Positions 33,941 through 42,500 are shown, numbered from the stretch's first letter. The stretch is DNA of 64,000 nt from Victivallaceae bacterium (GCA_024405735.1 JAKSOF010000008.1:1-64000), one strand, 5' to 3'. Notes: generated from the sequence alone by a model not told the origin. Program-made: numbers and translations.

Positions 33941-33965
33941 TCGCGCTGACGCCGAGCCGTTTTTA

Positions 33966-34008
33966 CCCGGCGGGAAAAGGAGATCCCGCTTCCCGCCGGG
34001 CGTTTTTT
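33966..34008 (+). terminator. terminator after the capsid gene
   Basis: A perfect 11-bp stem (CCCGGCGGGAA at 33966-33976, TTCCCGCCGGG at 33990-34000) with six T at 34003-34008. It lies inside the phage module, so genes downstream depend on read-through or on another promoter. Capsid genes are often followed by a terminator to raise their own output. Confidence 0.85.
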
Positions 34009-34032
34009 ACCTTTTTTCAGGGAGAAATGCTG

Positions 34033-34413
34033 ATGATTTCCGACACCACTTTGCAAAATTACTTCAACCGCCATTTGCTTGCACCGACGCTCAATGCCTT
34101 TTCCGCGGCGGAAAGAAATGCCGCGTGTTTCACCGCCGATCTGGATGTCGCCGCCGTTTTCGGCCGTTCGGTCAATGACGGTGACGATGCGTTGCTTTGC
34201 GCCGCCGTCGCCGAACAGGCGATCCATCTTTTACTGCACCGCGACACTTTGTCCCGCGCCGAAACGCAGACGGATCTGGTCTCGGAAACCATCGACGGCG
34301 TCGGGAGCCGTTCCTACCGCGTCAGCCGCCGCGAGCCGGAATTGCTTTGCGAACGCGCCAAAAAGCTTCTTTCCGGCGCGATGACCGCGCAACTGTCATT
34401 GAAGCGGGGTTGA
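34033..34413 (+). CDS. phage head-completion/connector-like protein
   Basis: 126 residues, mostly helical, no catalytic motif. Size, composition and position directly after the capsid gene suggest a head-tail connector or adaptor (gp6-like), but the sequence alone does not prove it. I chose the ATG at 34033 (GGAG 8 nt upstream); the ATG at 34027 is too close to that site. Confidence 0.5.
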   Translation: MISDTTLQNYFNRHLLAPTLNAFSAAERNAACFTADLDVAAVFGRSVNDGDDALLCAAVAEQAIHLLLHRDTLSRAETQTDLVSETIDGVGSRSYRVSRREPELLCERAKKLLSGAMTAQLSLKRG

Positions 34414-34415
34414 AA

Positions 34416-34970
34416 ATGGCCCCCGATACATTCAGCGACGCGCCGGATTGTTACGGCACTTTTGAAAAAAACAAAGCCGGTTGCAAATCGTGTGTTTATG
34501 CTTCGTCCTGTTGCTATTACCGGAAAACGGAAGCCAAAATGGAAGAAAGGCTCCATATGGTGAGATTTGAATTCGTCCAGAATTGGAGCGAATTGCTCGC
34601 CGATACGAGCCACATTCCCGGCGAGGAGGAACCGGTCGCGGCGACATCCCGCCGCCGCCGCGATCTTCCGGCGGATACGGATATTGCCGATATGGCGCAG
34701 TTTTTGCATTTCATCCTTGAACTGGATGATTATACGCTTGCGATCCTCGCGCAGATCATCGTCCCCGGAAAAGATGCCGTTCAGACGTGCTCCATGGCGG
34801 AACTCGCGAGGATCCACCATTGCACGCGGCAGGCGATCCACCGCAAGTTTTTGCGGACGGCGCACCGCAATCCGGAACTTGCCCGGTTGCTGCAGCTGAC
34901 TTTGCGCAAAGTGCGCACGAGCCGCAGCGCCTTTTTGCGCGGACACGCGGCGGCGGGGAGGCGCGCTTGA
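34416..34970 (+). CDS. phage-module protein with Cys cluster and helix-turn-helix
   Basis: 184 residues, family not recognised. An N-terminal cysteine cluster (DCYGTF, then GCKSCVYASSCCYY, five to six Cys in about 30 residues) looks like a zinc or Fe-S binding knuckle. The C-terminal third carries a helix-turn-helix candidate (SMAELARIHHCTRQAIHRKF) followed by a basic helix. This suits a DNA-binding protein acting with the terminase or regulating late genes (inference). It starts 3 bp after the connector gene and its TGA overlaps the TTG start of terL. Confidence 0.6.
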   Translation: MAPDTFSDAPDCYGTFEKNKAGCKSCVYASSCCYYRKTEAKMEERLHMVRFEFVQNWSELLADTSHIPGEEEPVAATSRRRRDLPADTDIADMAQFLHFILELDDYTLAILAQIIVPGKDAVQTCSMAELARIHHCTRQAIHRKFLRTAHRNPELARLLQLTLRKVRTSRSAFLRGHAAAGRRA

Positions 34971-36220
34971 AAGAATTCCATTATACTGCGGCGCAGCAGA
35001 AAGCGTTGAAATTGATCGCATCCGGCGCCTCGCGCGTGATGCTTTTCGGCGGCAGCCGGAGCGGTAAGACCTTTTTGCTCTGCTGTGCCTTGCTGGTGCG
35101 GGCGATGCGTGCGCCGGGGAGCCGCCACGCGATCATCCGCCGCCACTTCAACAGCGTCAAGACTTCGGTCGGGATGGACACGCTGCCTAAAGTGCTCGAC
35201 TGCCGCTTTCCCGGCGTGAAAGCCGAATTCAACAAGACGGAATGTTTTTTCCGTCTGCCCAACGGCGCGGAAATCTGGCTGATCGGGCTGGACGACGACC
35301 GCCGGGCGGAAAAGATCCTCGGCAAGGAATTTTCCACGCTCTATTTCAACGAGTGCAGTGAATTGGATTATGCGAGCGTCCAGACCGCGCTGACCCGCTT
35401 GGCGCAGAATGCGCCGCCCTTGCGCAACAAGGCGTTTTTTGACTGCAATCCGCCGGGAAAAAGTCATTGGACGTACCGGCTTTTCATTGAGAAACTCAAT
35501 CCCGTCGATCGCACCGGACTGCGCGACGGGGAAAATTTCGCCGCGATGCGGATCAATCCCGCCGACAATGCCGAAAATCTGCCGGAGGATTACATTTGTT
35601 TCACCCTCGCCAATTTGCCGGCGCGTCAGCGCGAACGGTTTCTTGAAGGACGTTTCCTCGACGAGTGTCCCGATGCATTGTGGCATTACGACGGGATCGA
35701 TGCCGCCCGCGTCGTGCGCGCTCCCGAAAATCTCGTGCGCATCGTCATCGGCGTCGATCCCGCCGTTACCGCCCGTACTTCCAGCGATGCGACCGGCATC
35801 ATCGCCGCCGCGACCGGAAGCGACGGGGATTATTATGTTTTACGCGACGCAAGCGGCGTTTATCCTCCGCTGGTCTGGGGACACCGCGTGGTCGATCTCT
35901 ACCACGAACTCGGCGCCGACCGCATCGTCGGAGAGGTCAACAACGGCGGCGACCTGATCGAAGCGATGCTCCGTCAGATCGATCCCGATTTGAGTTTCCG
36001 CTCCGTGACGGCAAGCCGCGGCAAGATCGCCCGCGCCGAACCGATCGCCGCCCTTTACGAAAAAAAGAAAGTCCATCACGTCGGCGTCTTTCCCGAACTG
36101 GAGGACGAAATGACCGGATTTTCCCCGGCGACGGCGACTTATTCCCCCGACCGGATGGACGCGCTTGTCTGGGCGCTGACGGAGCTGGGCAAAGAAGGTC
36201 CGAAATTTATTCTGGCGTAG
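34967..36220 (+). CDS. terL: phage terminase large subunit
   Basis: 417 residues. The packaging ATPase has Walker A FGGSRSGKT and a Walker B region TLYFNECSEL; the C-terminal RNase H-like nuclease begins IGVDPAVTA and ends with PDRMDALVWAL, which carries the last acidic residue. It translocates and cuts phage DNA. The frame is open from 34787, but the protein begins after a TTG at 34967, preceded by GGGGAGG at 5-nt spacing and overlapping the previous stop (TTGA), so coupling is likely. It is unusual for terL to come last, after capsid and connector genes. Confidence 0.87.
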   Translation: MKEFHYTAAQQKALKLIASGASRVMLFGGSRSGKTFLLCCALLVRAMRAPGSRHAIIRRHFNSVKTSVGMDTLPKVLDCRFPGVKAEFNKTECFFRLPNGAEIWLIGLDDDRRAEKILGKEFSTLYFNECSELDYASVQTALTRLAQNAPPLRNKAFFDCNPPGKSHWTYRLFIEKLNPVDRTGLRDGENFAAMRINPADNAENLPEDYICFTLANLPARQRERFLEGRFLDECPDALWHYDGIDAARVVRAPENLVRIVIGVDPAVTARTSSDATGIIAAATGSDGDYYVLRDASGVYPPLVWGHRVVDLYHELGADRIVGEVNNGGDLIEAMLRQIDPDLSFRSVTASRGKIARAEPIAALYEKKKVHHVGVFPELEDEMTGFSPATATYSPDRMDALVWALTELGKEGPKFILA

Positions 36221-36269
36221 GAAAACGGGATGAAAGATGAACTTTTTCCGGAGAAGGTGTGCGATGGAT

Positions 36270-36749
36270 CTACTGCAGTTTCTTCCGGATCGCCTCTCCC
36301 ACCGGAGCCGGGACGTAGATGTCGAAATCGCCGCCGAGCGAGGCGATCTCCTTGACCAGACTGGAGGAAACAAAGGAATTTTTGAGCGTCGGCGTCATAA
36401 AGATGGTCTCGCAACCGGGAAGCAAGCGGCGGTTCATCAACGCCATCTGCAATTCGTACTCGTAATCGGAAAAAGCGCGGAGACCGCGCAAAAGGGCTTG
36501 CGCGTCATATTCCTTGATGGCATTGACGATCAGCCCCTCCGTGGCGACGACTTGGACTTTTTCCCCGAGGTCGCGACAGCTTTCGGCGATGAGGTCGCGG
36601 CGTTCCTGCAGTGAAAAAAGCGGATTTTTGCCGGGATTGACCGCGACGGCGACGATGACCCGGTCGAAAAGGCGGCACGCGCGCTGAACCAGATCGAGGT
36701 GTCCGTTGGTGAAAGGGTCAAAGGATCCGGGATAGATGACGGTTTTCAT
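36270..36749 (-). CDS. coaD: phosphopantetheine adenylyltransferase
   Basis: 159 residues, standard length. It begins VIYPGSFDPFTNGHLDL, the T/HxGH nucleotidyltransferase motif, and ends with SFVSSSLVKEIA, the ISSTxVR-like motif (here SSSLVK). Other family points are ALLRGLRAFSDYEYELQMA and the catalytic Arg/Asn region. It makes dephospho-CoA in the fourth step of coenzyme A synthesis. It is convergent with terL, 49 bp apart, and marks the right edge of the phage module. Confidence 0.95.
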   Translation of the reverse strand: MKTVIYPGSFDPFTNGHLDLVQRACRLFDRVIVAVAVNPGKNPLFSLQERRDLIAESCRDLGEKVQVVATEGLIVNAIKEYDAQALLRGLRAFSDYEYELQMALMNRRLLPGCETIFMTPTLKNSFVSSSLVKEIASLGGDFDIYVPAPVGEAIRKKLQ

Positions 36750-36770
36750 GACTTTCGCAAAACTCTTTCT

Positions 36771-36799
36771 TTGACATATGACCGTGCAGAATGTATTTT
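36771..36799 (+). promoter_or_regulatory. ribF promoter
   Basis: TTGACA (36771-36776), a 17-bp spacer and TATTTT (36794-36799); TATACT at 36801-36806 is a weaker alternative. It starts only 21 bp from the coaD start, so the two genes are divergent with overlapping control regions. Confidence 0.6.
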
Positions 36800-36837
36800 A
36801 TATACTATACGCTGTAAATGATGAAAATGCAATTTTT

Positions 36838-37761
36838 ATGATGATCCGTTTTTTGACCGAAGCTCCTCGTGCGGATGCGCCGCTTGTGCTGGCGCTCGGG
36901 GTGTTTGACGCCGTCCACCTCGGACACAGGGAAATCATTTCCCGTGCCGCGCTGCTGGCAAAAGAGCATGACGCAAAAGTGGTGGCGGTCACCTTTTTTC
37001 CGCATCCGCGCGAAGTGCTTGCCAAAACGCCTCCGGTTTTACTGTTGCCGAAAGAAGCGAGGATCGTTCTTTTGCGGAATGCCGGAGCCGATGCGGTGGG
37101 AACGATCGACTTTTCGCGGGAATTTGCCACTTGGAGCGCGGAAAAATTCTGTCAGATGCTTTGGCGGGAATTTCCGCATCGTATCGCGGGCATCGTCGTC
37201 GGGAGCAATTGGCGTTTCGGCAAAGGCGGCGAAGGCAATGCCGCGTTTCTGCAAAAATTTTTCGCATCCTTTCATGTGGAAACGCTCGCCGTCATTGAAA
37301 AAAGTTATCAGGAAAAAATCATTTCCGCAAGCCGGATCCGCGAAGCGATTGCCGCAGGGGATTTCGATTCCGCCACCGCGATGCTCGGTCGTCCGGTCGC
37401 CCTGTACGGCATCGTCCGCCACGGTTTCGGCGATGCCGGAAAACTCCTGGCGGCGCCGACGCTCAATCTGGAGGTGGTGGCAGGGGTTTTCCCCCCCGAT
37501 GGCGTTTACGCCGGGCGCATCATGCTTCCCGACGGACGGTTTTTCCCCGCCGCCGTAAACTGCGGCATCGCGCCGACATTCGGCGACCGCACCCGCAGGA
37601 TCGAAGCGCATCTCATTGATTTTTCCGGCGATCTCTACGACAAAAAAGTAAAACTTGAATTTTGCCGTTTCATCCGTGCCGAAAAACGTTTTTCCTCGGT
37701 CGGGGAATTGAAAGCGCAGATCGCGCGCGACATCGCGTTCTGCCGGGAAGCGGCGAAATGA
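36838..37761 (+). CDS. ribF: bifunctional riboflavin kinase / FAD synthetase
   Basis: 307 residues. The FAD synthetase half has LALGVFDAVHLGHREII, VTFFPHPREVL and ISASRIREAIAAGD. The kinase half has GRPVALYGIVRHGFG, KLLAAPTLNLE (family pattern GFPTANL), VNCGIAPTFG and a helical tail. It makes FMN and then FAD in the cytoplasm. The open frame begins at 36778, but that lies inside the promoter, so the start is the ATG pair at 36838/36841. No good Shine-Dalgarno precedes it. The stop overlaps the next gene (ATGA). Confidence 0.92.
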   Translation: MMIRFLTEAPRADAPLVLALGVFDAVHLGHREIISRAALLAKEHDAKVVAVTFFPHPREVLAKTPPVLLLPKEARIVLLRNAGADAVGTIDFSREFATWSAEKFCQMLWREFPHRIAGIVVGSNWRFGKGGEGNAAFLQKFFASFHVETLAVIEKSYQEKIISASRIREAIAAGDFDSATAMLGRPVALYGIVRHGFGDAGKLLAAPTLNLEVVAGVFPPDGVYAGRIMLPDGRFFPAAVNCGIAPTFGDRTRRIEAHLIDFSGDLYDKKVKLEFCRFIRAEKRFSSVGELKAQIARDIAFCREAAK

Positions 37762-38462
37762 AAACGGTCGGCATCACGGGGATCAGCGGTTTTCTCGGGA
37801 AACATCTCGCCGCTCGCTGTGAACGGGAAAATTTTACCGTCATCGGGATCGGCCGGGACGCATTTGCCGACGAAGTCCGTCTTGCCGGACTTGTGACGCG
37901 CTGTGACGACGTCGTCCACTTCGCCGGACTGAGCCGCCACGAAAACGGGGAATATCTCTATCAGATCAATCTGTCGCTCGGGCAAAAACTTGTGCGCGCG
38001 GCGCAAAAAAATCCGGGGAAAACGCCCCGCATTATCCTCGGCTCGACGACGCATATCGACCGCGACACGCTTTATCACCGCTCCAAGCGCGACCTTGCCG
38101 CGCTTTTTGCCGCAAGCGGCAAAGAGAATGTGGAACTTCTGATGCCGAATACATTCGGTCCCGGCGGCAAAGCCTTTTACAATTCCGTTGTTTCGACCTT
38201 TTGCCGTTTGTGTTGCGATCACGCGACGCCGGAAAGGATCGACGACGTGCCGCTTGCCCTGATCTACGTCGACCGTTTGATGGATGAGATCGTCAATATC
38301 CTGCGCGAACCGGAAAAAACAGGAAAAGTCGTCATTTCCGACCAATACCATGTCCGGCTCCCCCGGGTCTGGGAGATATTGACGCATCTTGCGGACAACG
38401 CCGTACCCGCCGACGATTTTGAACGCGATCTCGCTTTGACGCTGAGATCCTACCGGCGTTAA
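37758..38462 (+). CDS. CapF-like NAD(P)-dependent sugar epimerase/reductase (short SDR)
   Basis: 234 residues. Rossmann motif ITGISGFLGKHLA, then VVHFAGLSRHENG, ILGSTTHIDRDTLYHRSKRDLAALF (trimmed DTLYHRSKRDLA, the YxxxK-like pair) and NTFGPGGKAFYNS. These are typical of the CapF/WbjC group, which reduces UDP-sugars for capsule or LPS. The protein is shorter than full CapF (about 370) and lacks its C-terminal cupin domain. It is translationally coupled to ribF by an ATGA overlap, an odd pairing. Its last bases overlap the opposite-strand D123-like gene by 4 bp. Confidence 0.75.
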   Translation: MKTVGITGISGFLGKHLAARCERENFTVIGIGRDAFADEVRLAGLVTRCDDVVHFAGLSRHENGEYLYQINLSLGQKLVRAAQKNPGKTPRIILGSTTHIDRDTLYHRSKRDLAALFAASGKENVELLMPNTFGPGGKAFYNSVVSTFCRLCCDHATPERIDDVPLALIYVDRLMDEIVNILREPEKTGKVVISDQYHVRLPRVWEILTHLADNAVPADDFERDLALTLRSYRR

Positions 38463-39187
38463 AAACTTACGTTGACGTCGCCGTTGAGTTGCACCGGGGG
38501 CGCCATCAGCAGGATGCCGAAAGTCCGGTTCCAGTCCTGATCCCACGTTTTGAGCATCAATGGATCGGTGGGCGCGCCCCACAAATTGAAGTCGATGATG
38601 AGGATCTCGTTGCCCGACGTGATGTAAATATCCATCACGATTTTCCCGTCGGGGAGTCGGTCGGCGATTTTTCCGACGAATTTTTCCGCCATCTGCCAGT
38701 ATTTGACGCGCACGCCCTCCAATCGGCGGTAATGGCGGTCAAGGTGGTACTGGCTCATTGCGTGAAGTTCCCCGTCGACGATGAAAAGACGGAATTCCCG
38801 GGGCCAGGTCATCCGGCGGAAGGGACGGATGCAGAAGTTTTTGACCAGTCCGTTCCGGGCGGCTTCGCGGACTTTTTCACTGGCAGCCAAGTTGGCAAAA
38901 GTGCTTTGCGCCGAATAGGTTGCGCCGCGTTTCCCCGCGTAACGCTCCGTATCGGTCGGGGCGCAGGTGTCGACGCAGGCGAAACAGTTGCCGGGGACTT
39001 TTTCCAACACCTTTTTCAATTCGGCGATCATTGAGTAGGAAAGCGTATTTTGCAGAATGGCTTCCATATCTCCGGTGCCGATGAGTTTGGCGAGATCGGG
39101 ATCGACGGGGACGAAGCGGGTCGGAAAGGCGTATTCGCCGAGAACCGCATACCATTCGGGCATTTGGCAGAATTTTTCAATTGTCAT
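38459..39187 (-). CDS. Cdc123/D123-family ATP-grasp protein
   Basis: 242 residues. Landmarks match the eukaryotic D123 (Cdc123) family: an N-terminal WY...FPTRFVPVD segment, then PREFRLFIVDGELHAMSQYH, MDIYITSGNEILIIDFN and FNLWGAPTDPLMLKTW (D123: EFR-F...ISQ, D-Y...LIDFNPFG..TD.LLFTW). These residues line the ATP site of an ATP-grasp fold. Eukaryotic Cdc123 is an assembly chaperone for the translation factor eIF2; the bacterial function is unknown to me. The ATG at 39187 has GGAGG upstream. It is the last gene of def - DUF1189-like - D123, a unit that begins with a translation-related enzyme. Confidence 0.78.
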   Translation of the reverse strand: MTIEKFCQMPEWYAVLGEYAFPTRFVPVDPDLAKLIGTGDMEAILQNTLSYSMIAELKKVLEKVPGNCFACVDTCAPTDTERYAGKRGATYSAQSTFANLAASEKVREAARNGLVKNFCIRPFRRMTWPREFRLFIVDGELHAMSQYHLDRHYRRLEGVRVKYWQMAEKFVGKIADRLPDGKIVMDIYITSGNEILIIDFNLWGAPTDPLMLKTWDQDWNRTFGILLMAPPVQLNGDVNVSF

Positions 39188-40085
39188 AAAAACCTCCACT
39201 GTGATCGGGGTTGTTTTCCTGTTGCCAGGTCGATTCGATGCGGCGTACGATCCATATCCAGTAGATGAACGTCGCGAAAAGATAAATCTGCGGGTAAGAG
39301 AAAACCGGCAGATCGAAAAGCGGGAAACATCCGGCGATCACCATTGCGGGAAATCCGGCGTAAAGGGCGCTTTTCCACAGATCGATCCCGCGCAGAATGC
39401 GGTTGCTGTTGATCGAAAAGATCAGCGCGGCGCTTCCCGTCGCGATGATGCCGAGGAAAAGGGCGTCGAAAAACTGTTGTAAAAAAGCGAGAAGCCAGCA
39501 GACGACGCGAATGATCCCGGCGAGGTCGGCAACGGCGATTTTCCGGTTTTCCGGAAAAACTTTTTCCGGTTGCAGTTCCGACTCCTCAAAGAGAATCTTC
39601 AGTGCGGCGCGGTCGCCGGAAATATTCGTGACCATCCGCTTTTCGCCGGGGCGGAAGATCCCCCATTGATCTTCTCCGGAGCGGACGGCGCAAAAGAATT
39701 TGCCGTTGCGCCAGAGGATGAGATAGCGGAGCCCGCCGAGATCGTTGACGACCGCTTCGCTCTGATCGGCTCCGGTGTAGCAGAGCCGTCCTTTGTAGGG
39801 CAATACGATGGATCGGGCTCTCGTTTCGTCGTGTTGCGGGTAAACGCCGTTGCCGCGAAGCACGATTTCCTGACCGAAGGCCCCGGTAAAACTGCTTTCG
39901 GAATCCTCGATCCAGCGTTGCATTCGCGTGTATTGTCCGATCGCGACCAAAACGGAAACGATCACACACAAAAGCAGAAATTGCAGAAAAACTTTCCAAA
40001 ACGGATTCCGCACCAGTCGCGGAGCATCCGCCGTCCCGCGGCAGAGTGAAAAGAAAGCGGCGAAAAATCCCGGCGTTTCCGTCAT
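39177..40085 (-). CDS. DUF1189-like integral membrane protein
   Basis: 302 residues. An N-terminal amphipathic element (FFAAFFSLCRG) is followed by a membrane segment (FWKVFLQFLLLCVIVSVLVA, about 29-48), an outward soluble domain of about 140 residues, and three or four C-terminal membrane segments. This pattern, including the aromatic start, matches DUF1189 proteins, whose function is unknown. The ATG at 40085 overlaps the def stop (ATGA), so residues in the longer open frame upstream are not used. Its end overlaps the D123-like gene by 11 bp. Confidence 0.7.
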   Translation of the reverse strand: MTETPGFFAAFFSLCRGTADAPRLVRNPFWKVFLQFLLLCVIVSVLVAIGQYTRMQRWIEDSESSFTGAFGQEIVLRGNGVYPQHDETRARSIVLPYKGRLCYTGADQSEAVVNDLGGLRYLILWRNGKFFCAVRSGEDQWGIFRPGEKRMVTNISGDRAALKILFEESELQPEKVFPENRKIAVADLAGIIRVVCWLLAFLQQFFDALFLGIIATGSAALIFSINSNRILRGIDLWKSALYAGFPAMVIAGCFPLFDLPVFSYPQIYLFATFIYWIWIVRRIESTWQQENNPDHSGGFYDN

Positions 40086-40669
40086 TTCTTCTTGGTCCTC
40101 AAGTAGTTGACGCGTTTGCCGCGTTCGCGGAGCTGTTGCAGTTCCGGAGCGATGCGCTCCGCTTCTTTGGGCGCGAGACGGTCGGTGAAAACGATGCCGT
40201 GCAAGTGGTCGATCTCGTGCTGAAGACAACGCGCAAGCAAGTGATCGCACTCGATCTCGATCTCCTGATTGGCGAGCGAGGTAAAGTGGACGACGACCCG
40301 TTCGGGGCGGACGACTTCGGCATAAATGCCCGGCACCGACAGACATCCTTCCTCTTTGCCGACCATTTTTCCCGCGCTGGAAACGATGCGCGGATTGACG
40401 AGCGCAAGCGGCATCTGATGCAGCAGCAATTTTTCCCCGGGGGAAAGCGCGACATCCTTTTCCGGCGGCGGGACATCGACGACGACCAGTTGCCTGGCAA
40501 TGCCGATCTGCGGCGCGGCAAGCCCGATGCCGTCAAAGAAATACATCGATTCGACCATATTCCGGGCGAGATCGACGATTTCCGGCGTAATGGCTAAAAC
40601 CGGCTCCGCTTCCTGCGCGAGCACCGGATCGCCGCTGGTGCGGACGGGGTATTTCACTTTGCTTTTCAC
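40082..40669 (-). CDS. def: peptide deformylase
   Basis: 195 residues. The three deformylase motifs are intact: GIGLAAPQIG, EEGCLSVPG and CLQHEIDHLHG, giving the Cys and two His metal ligands and the catalytic Glu. It removes the formyl group from new proteins. The start is GTG at 40669 with a weak Shine-Dalgarno. The tolC terminator lies about 15-45 bp upstream, so its promoter must overlap that region or def depends on read-through. Confidence 0.93.
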   Translation of the reverse strand: MKSKVKYPVRTSGDPVLAQEAEPVLAITPEIVDLARNMVESMYFFDGIGLAAPQIGIARQLVVVDVPPPEKDVALSPGEKLLLHQMPLALVNPRIVSSAGKMVGKEEGCLSVPGIYAEVVRPERVVVHFTSLANQEIEIECDHLLARCLQHEIDHLHGIVFTDRLAPKEAERIAPELQQLRERGKRVNYLRTKKK

Positions 40670-40684
40670 GATGTTCTGAATCCG

Positions 40685-40716
40685 AAAAAAAAGCCGTCGG
40701 TCATTCCCCGACGGCT
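40685..40716 (-). terminator. tolC terminator
   Basis: On the minus strand AGCCGTCGG pairs with CCGACGGCT (40716-40708 with 40700-40692), followed by eight T. Confidence 0.85.
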
Positions 40717-40729
40717 GGTCAAAAACGTT

Positions 40730-42415
40730 TTATCTTTGCTCCGTCGCCGAGGCGGGAATTGCGACCGGCTGGACTTTTTGCGGCTCCGCCTGCGGCGCGG
40801 GCGCCGGAGCGTCATCCGTTTTCACGGCTTCGGGAGCGGATTTTTCCGTCGAAGAGATCCCGGAGGGCAACGCCGATTCCTTTTGCGGTACGACCGGTGC
40901 CGTTTCCTTGGAGTCGGAAAATTGTTCCGGCGGCAGGCTTTCCATGCCGGGAGCGAGTTTTGCGTCGATCTTTTCCGGCTGATTTTCGTAGTAGCTTGCG
41001 TTGTTGACGCCGACCGCCGCGTCCAGTTGCGCGCGGGCGTTCTGGATGCCGATGTAACTGGTGGCGAGATTCGCCTCGGCGTCGACGAAGTCGCGCTGAG
41101 CTTCGTTGAGACGGGTCAATTCAGTATTTCCGGCGCGGTATTCGTCATCGACGAGATCGCGCTGTTTGGCGGAAAGGTCGCGGACCTGCTGCAGAAGTTT
41201 CGTCGCGCGGGTACACTGGACGTAGGACGCGTAAGCGGTGCGGACATCGTTGACCACCTGGAACCACTGTGCCGCCGCCTGATAGTCGGCGATGGCGAGA
41301 TTCGCCTGATACTCGCGCATCTTGTTGTAACGCGCCAGACCGCTGAAGATCGTCCAGTCCGCCTGGATCCCGTAGCTGATCGAAGTATTGTCGCTGCGGG
41401 AACGGGTGTCGTAATCATTTGTGTAAGAGGCATTGGTGCCGAATCCCCAGTTGAAAAAGGCGTTGACCGTCGGCGAAAACGAGGCGTACTGCTGATAGAG
41501 CTGATATTTGGCGATCTCAAGCTGTTCGCGGTAGCCTTTGAGGTCTGGGCGGTTCGCCAATGCCGTGTCGAGGTAGACGTCAACGGCGGGCAGTTCGACG
41601 AAATCGGTTTTGATGTGGCCGGAAAATTTCACTTCCTTGGGGAAAGTCCCGTCGGGATAGCCCATCAGAAGCGCGAGCGCGTAGAGCGCGCTCTCGTAGT
41701 TGTACTCCGCTTTGACGACGTTGACTTCGGCGTTGTTCATCAATATGGCGAAGTTCAGCACACTGCTCAGCGGCACCGCGCCCGCGTCGAATTTGTATTG
41801 CGTGTCGCGCAACGAAGTCATCTGGAATTTGCGGTCTTCTTCGGCGATGCGGCGGTTTTCGATCTGGAGCAGAACGCTGTTGTACGCCTGTGCCACGGCG
41901 AGCATCATCGTGCGGCAGGCGTTTTCGTCGAGCCGCTGATAGTATTTTTCCGAATGGCTTGCCGCCATCACGCCGAATTCGCGGTTCAGACCGTCGAAAA
42001 GCAGCATCGTCGCCTGAACTCCGACGTTGGTGTTGAGACTGTCGGTGCGCGGATGACGTACCGGCGAACCGAAATCGTTTGAGTTGGTGCCGACCTTGGT
42101 ATTCCATGAATCACTGCCGGTCAGCGAGAAACTCGCGGTGATCCGGGGCATGTATCCGGCGAAACTCTGTAAATAGCGCATATGCGCCGCCGCGACGGAG
42201 TGGTGCGCCGCGATGTAAGTCGGGTTGTTGTGCAATGCGATGCGCTGGGCGTCCGCAAGCGACAAACTGGTGATGTCCTTGAACATCTCGTCCGCCTCGT
42301 CGCGCTGACGCTGCGAATAAGTCTCTCCGAGCGTGGAAACCGGCGGCGGCGGATAATCATAGCACCCGCCGAGCATTGCCGCGGCGATCAGAGCGAAAAA
42401 AGAATGTTTTTTCAT
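40730..42415 (-). CDS. TolC-family outer membrane efflux lipoprotein
   Basis: 561 residues. A lipoprotein signal (MLGGC, Cys at about 18) means acylation of the mature N terminus. The body is a TolC/NodT-type repeat of long amphipathic helices and beta strands (SLSLADAQRIALHNNP opening, TELTRLNEAQRDFVDAEANLA second repeat). The last 75 residues are a Pro/Ala/Glu/Lys-rich, probably unstructured tail not usual in TolC. It forms the outer-membrane duct for a periplasmic adaptor such as the HlyD-like protein at 3766-4743. No pump gene adjoins it, so it may serve several exporters. It has its own promoter and terminator. Confidence 0.88.
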   Translation of the reverse strand: MKKHSFFALIAAAMLGGCYDYPPPPVSTLGETYSQRQRDEADEMFKDITSLSLADAQRIALHNNPTYIAAHHSVAAAHMRYLQSFAGYMPRITASFSLTGSDSWNTKVGTNSNDFGSPVRHPRTDSLNTNVGVQATMLLFDGLNREFGVMAASHSEKYYQRLDENACRTMMLAVAQAYNSVLLQIENRRIAEEDRKFQMTSLRDTQYKFDAGAVPLSSVLNFAILMNNAEVNVVKAEYNYESALYALALLMGYPDGTFPKEVKFSGHIKTDFVELPAVDVYLDTALANRPDLKGYREQLEIAKYQLYQQYASFSPTVNAFFNWGFGTNASYTNDYDTRSRSDNTSISYGIQADWTIFSGLARYNKMREYQANLAIADYQAAAQWFQVVNDVRTAYASYVQCTRATKLLQQVRDLSAKQRDLVDDEYRAGNTELTRLNEAQRDFVDAEANLATSYIGIQNARAQLDAAVGVNNASYYENQPEKIDAKLAPGMESLPPEQFSDSKETAPVVPQKESALPSGISSTEKSAPEAVKTDDAPAPAPQAEPQKVQPVAIPASATEQR

Positions 42416-42471
42416 CGTCTTTCCTCAAAGTTCACGATTATTAAAAACTTTAAATGCTAAACAATTGCTTA

Positions 42472-42500
42472 AATATAACATCAAAAACCTTGTTTTACAA
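42472..42500 (-). promoter_or_regulatory. tolC promoter
   Basis: On the minus strand TTGTAA (42500-42495), a 17-bp spacer and TATATT (42477-42472). The -35 lies inside the palindrome at 42493-42509. Confidence 0.65.

Noticed and set aside
34787-34966. 60-residue N-terminal extension of TerL
   Set aside because: These codons lie inside the preceding Cys/HTH gene in another frame; a TTG with a strong Shine-Dalgarno at 34967 gives the normal TerL length.
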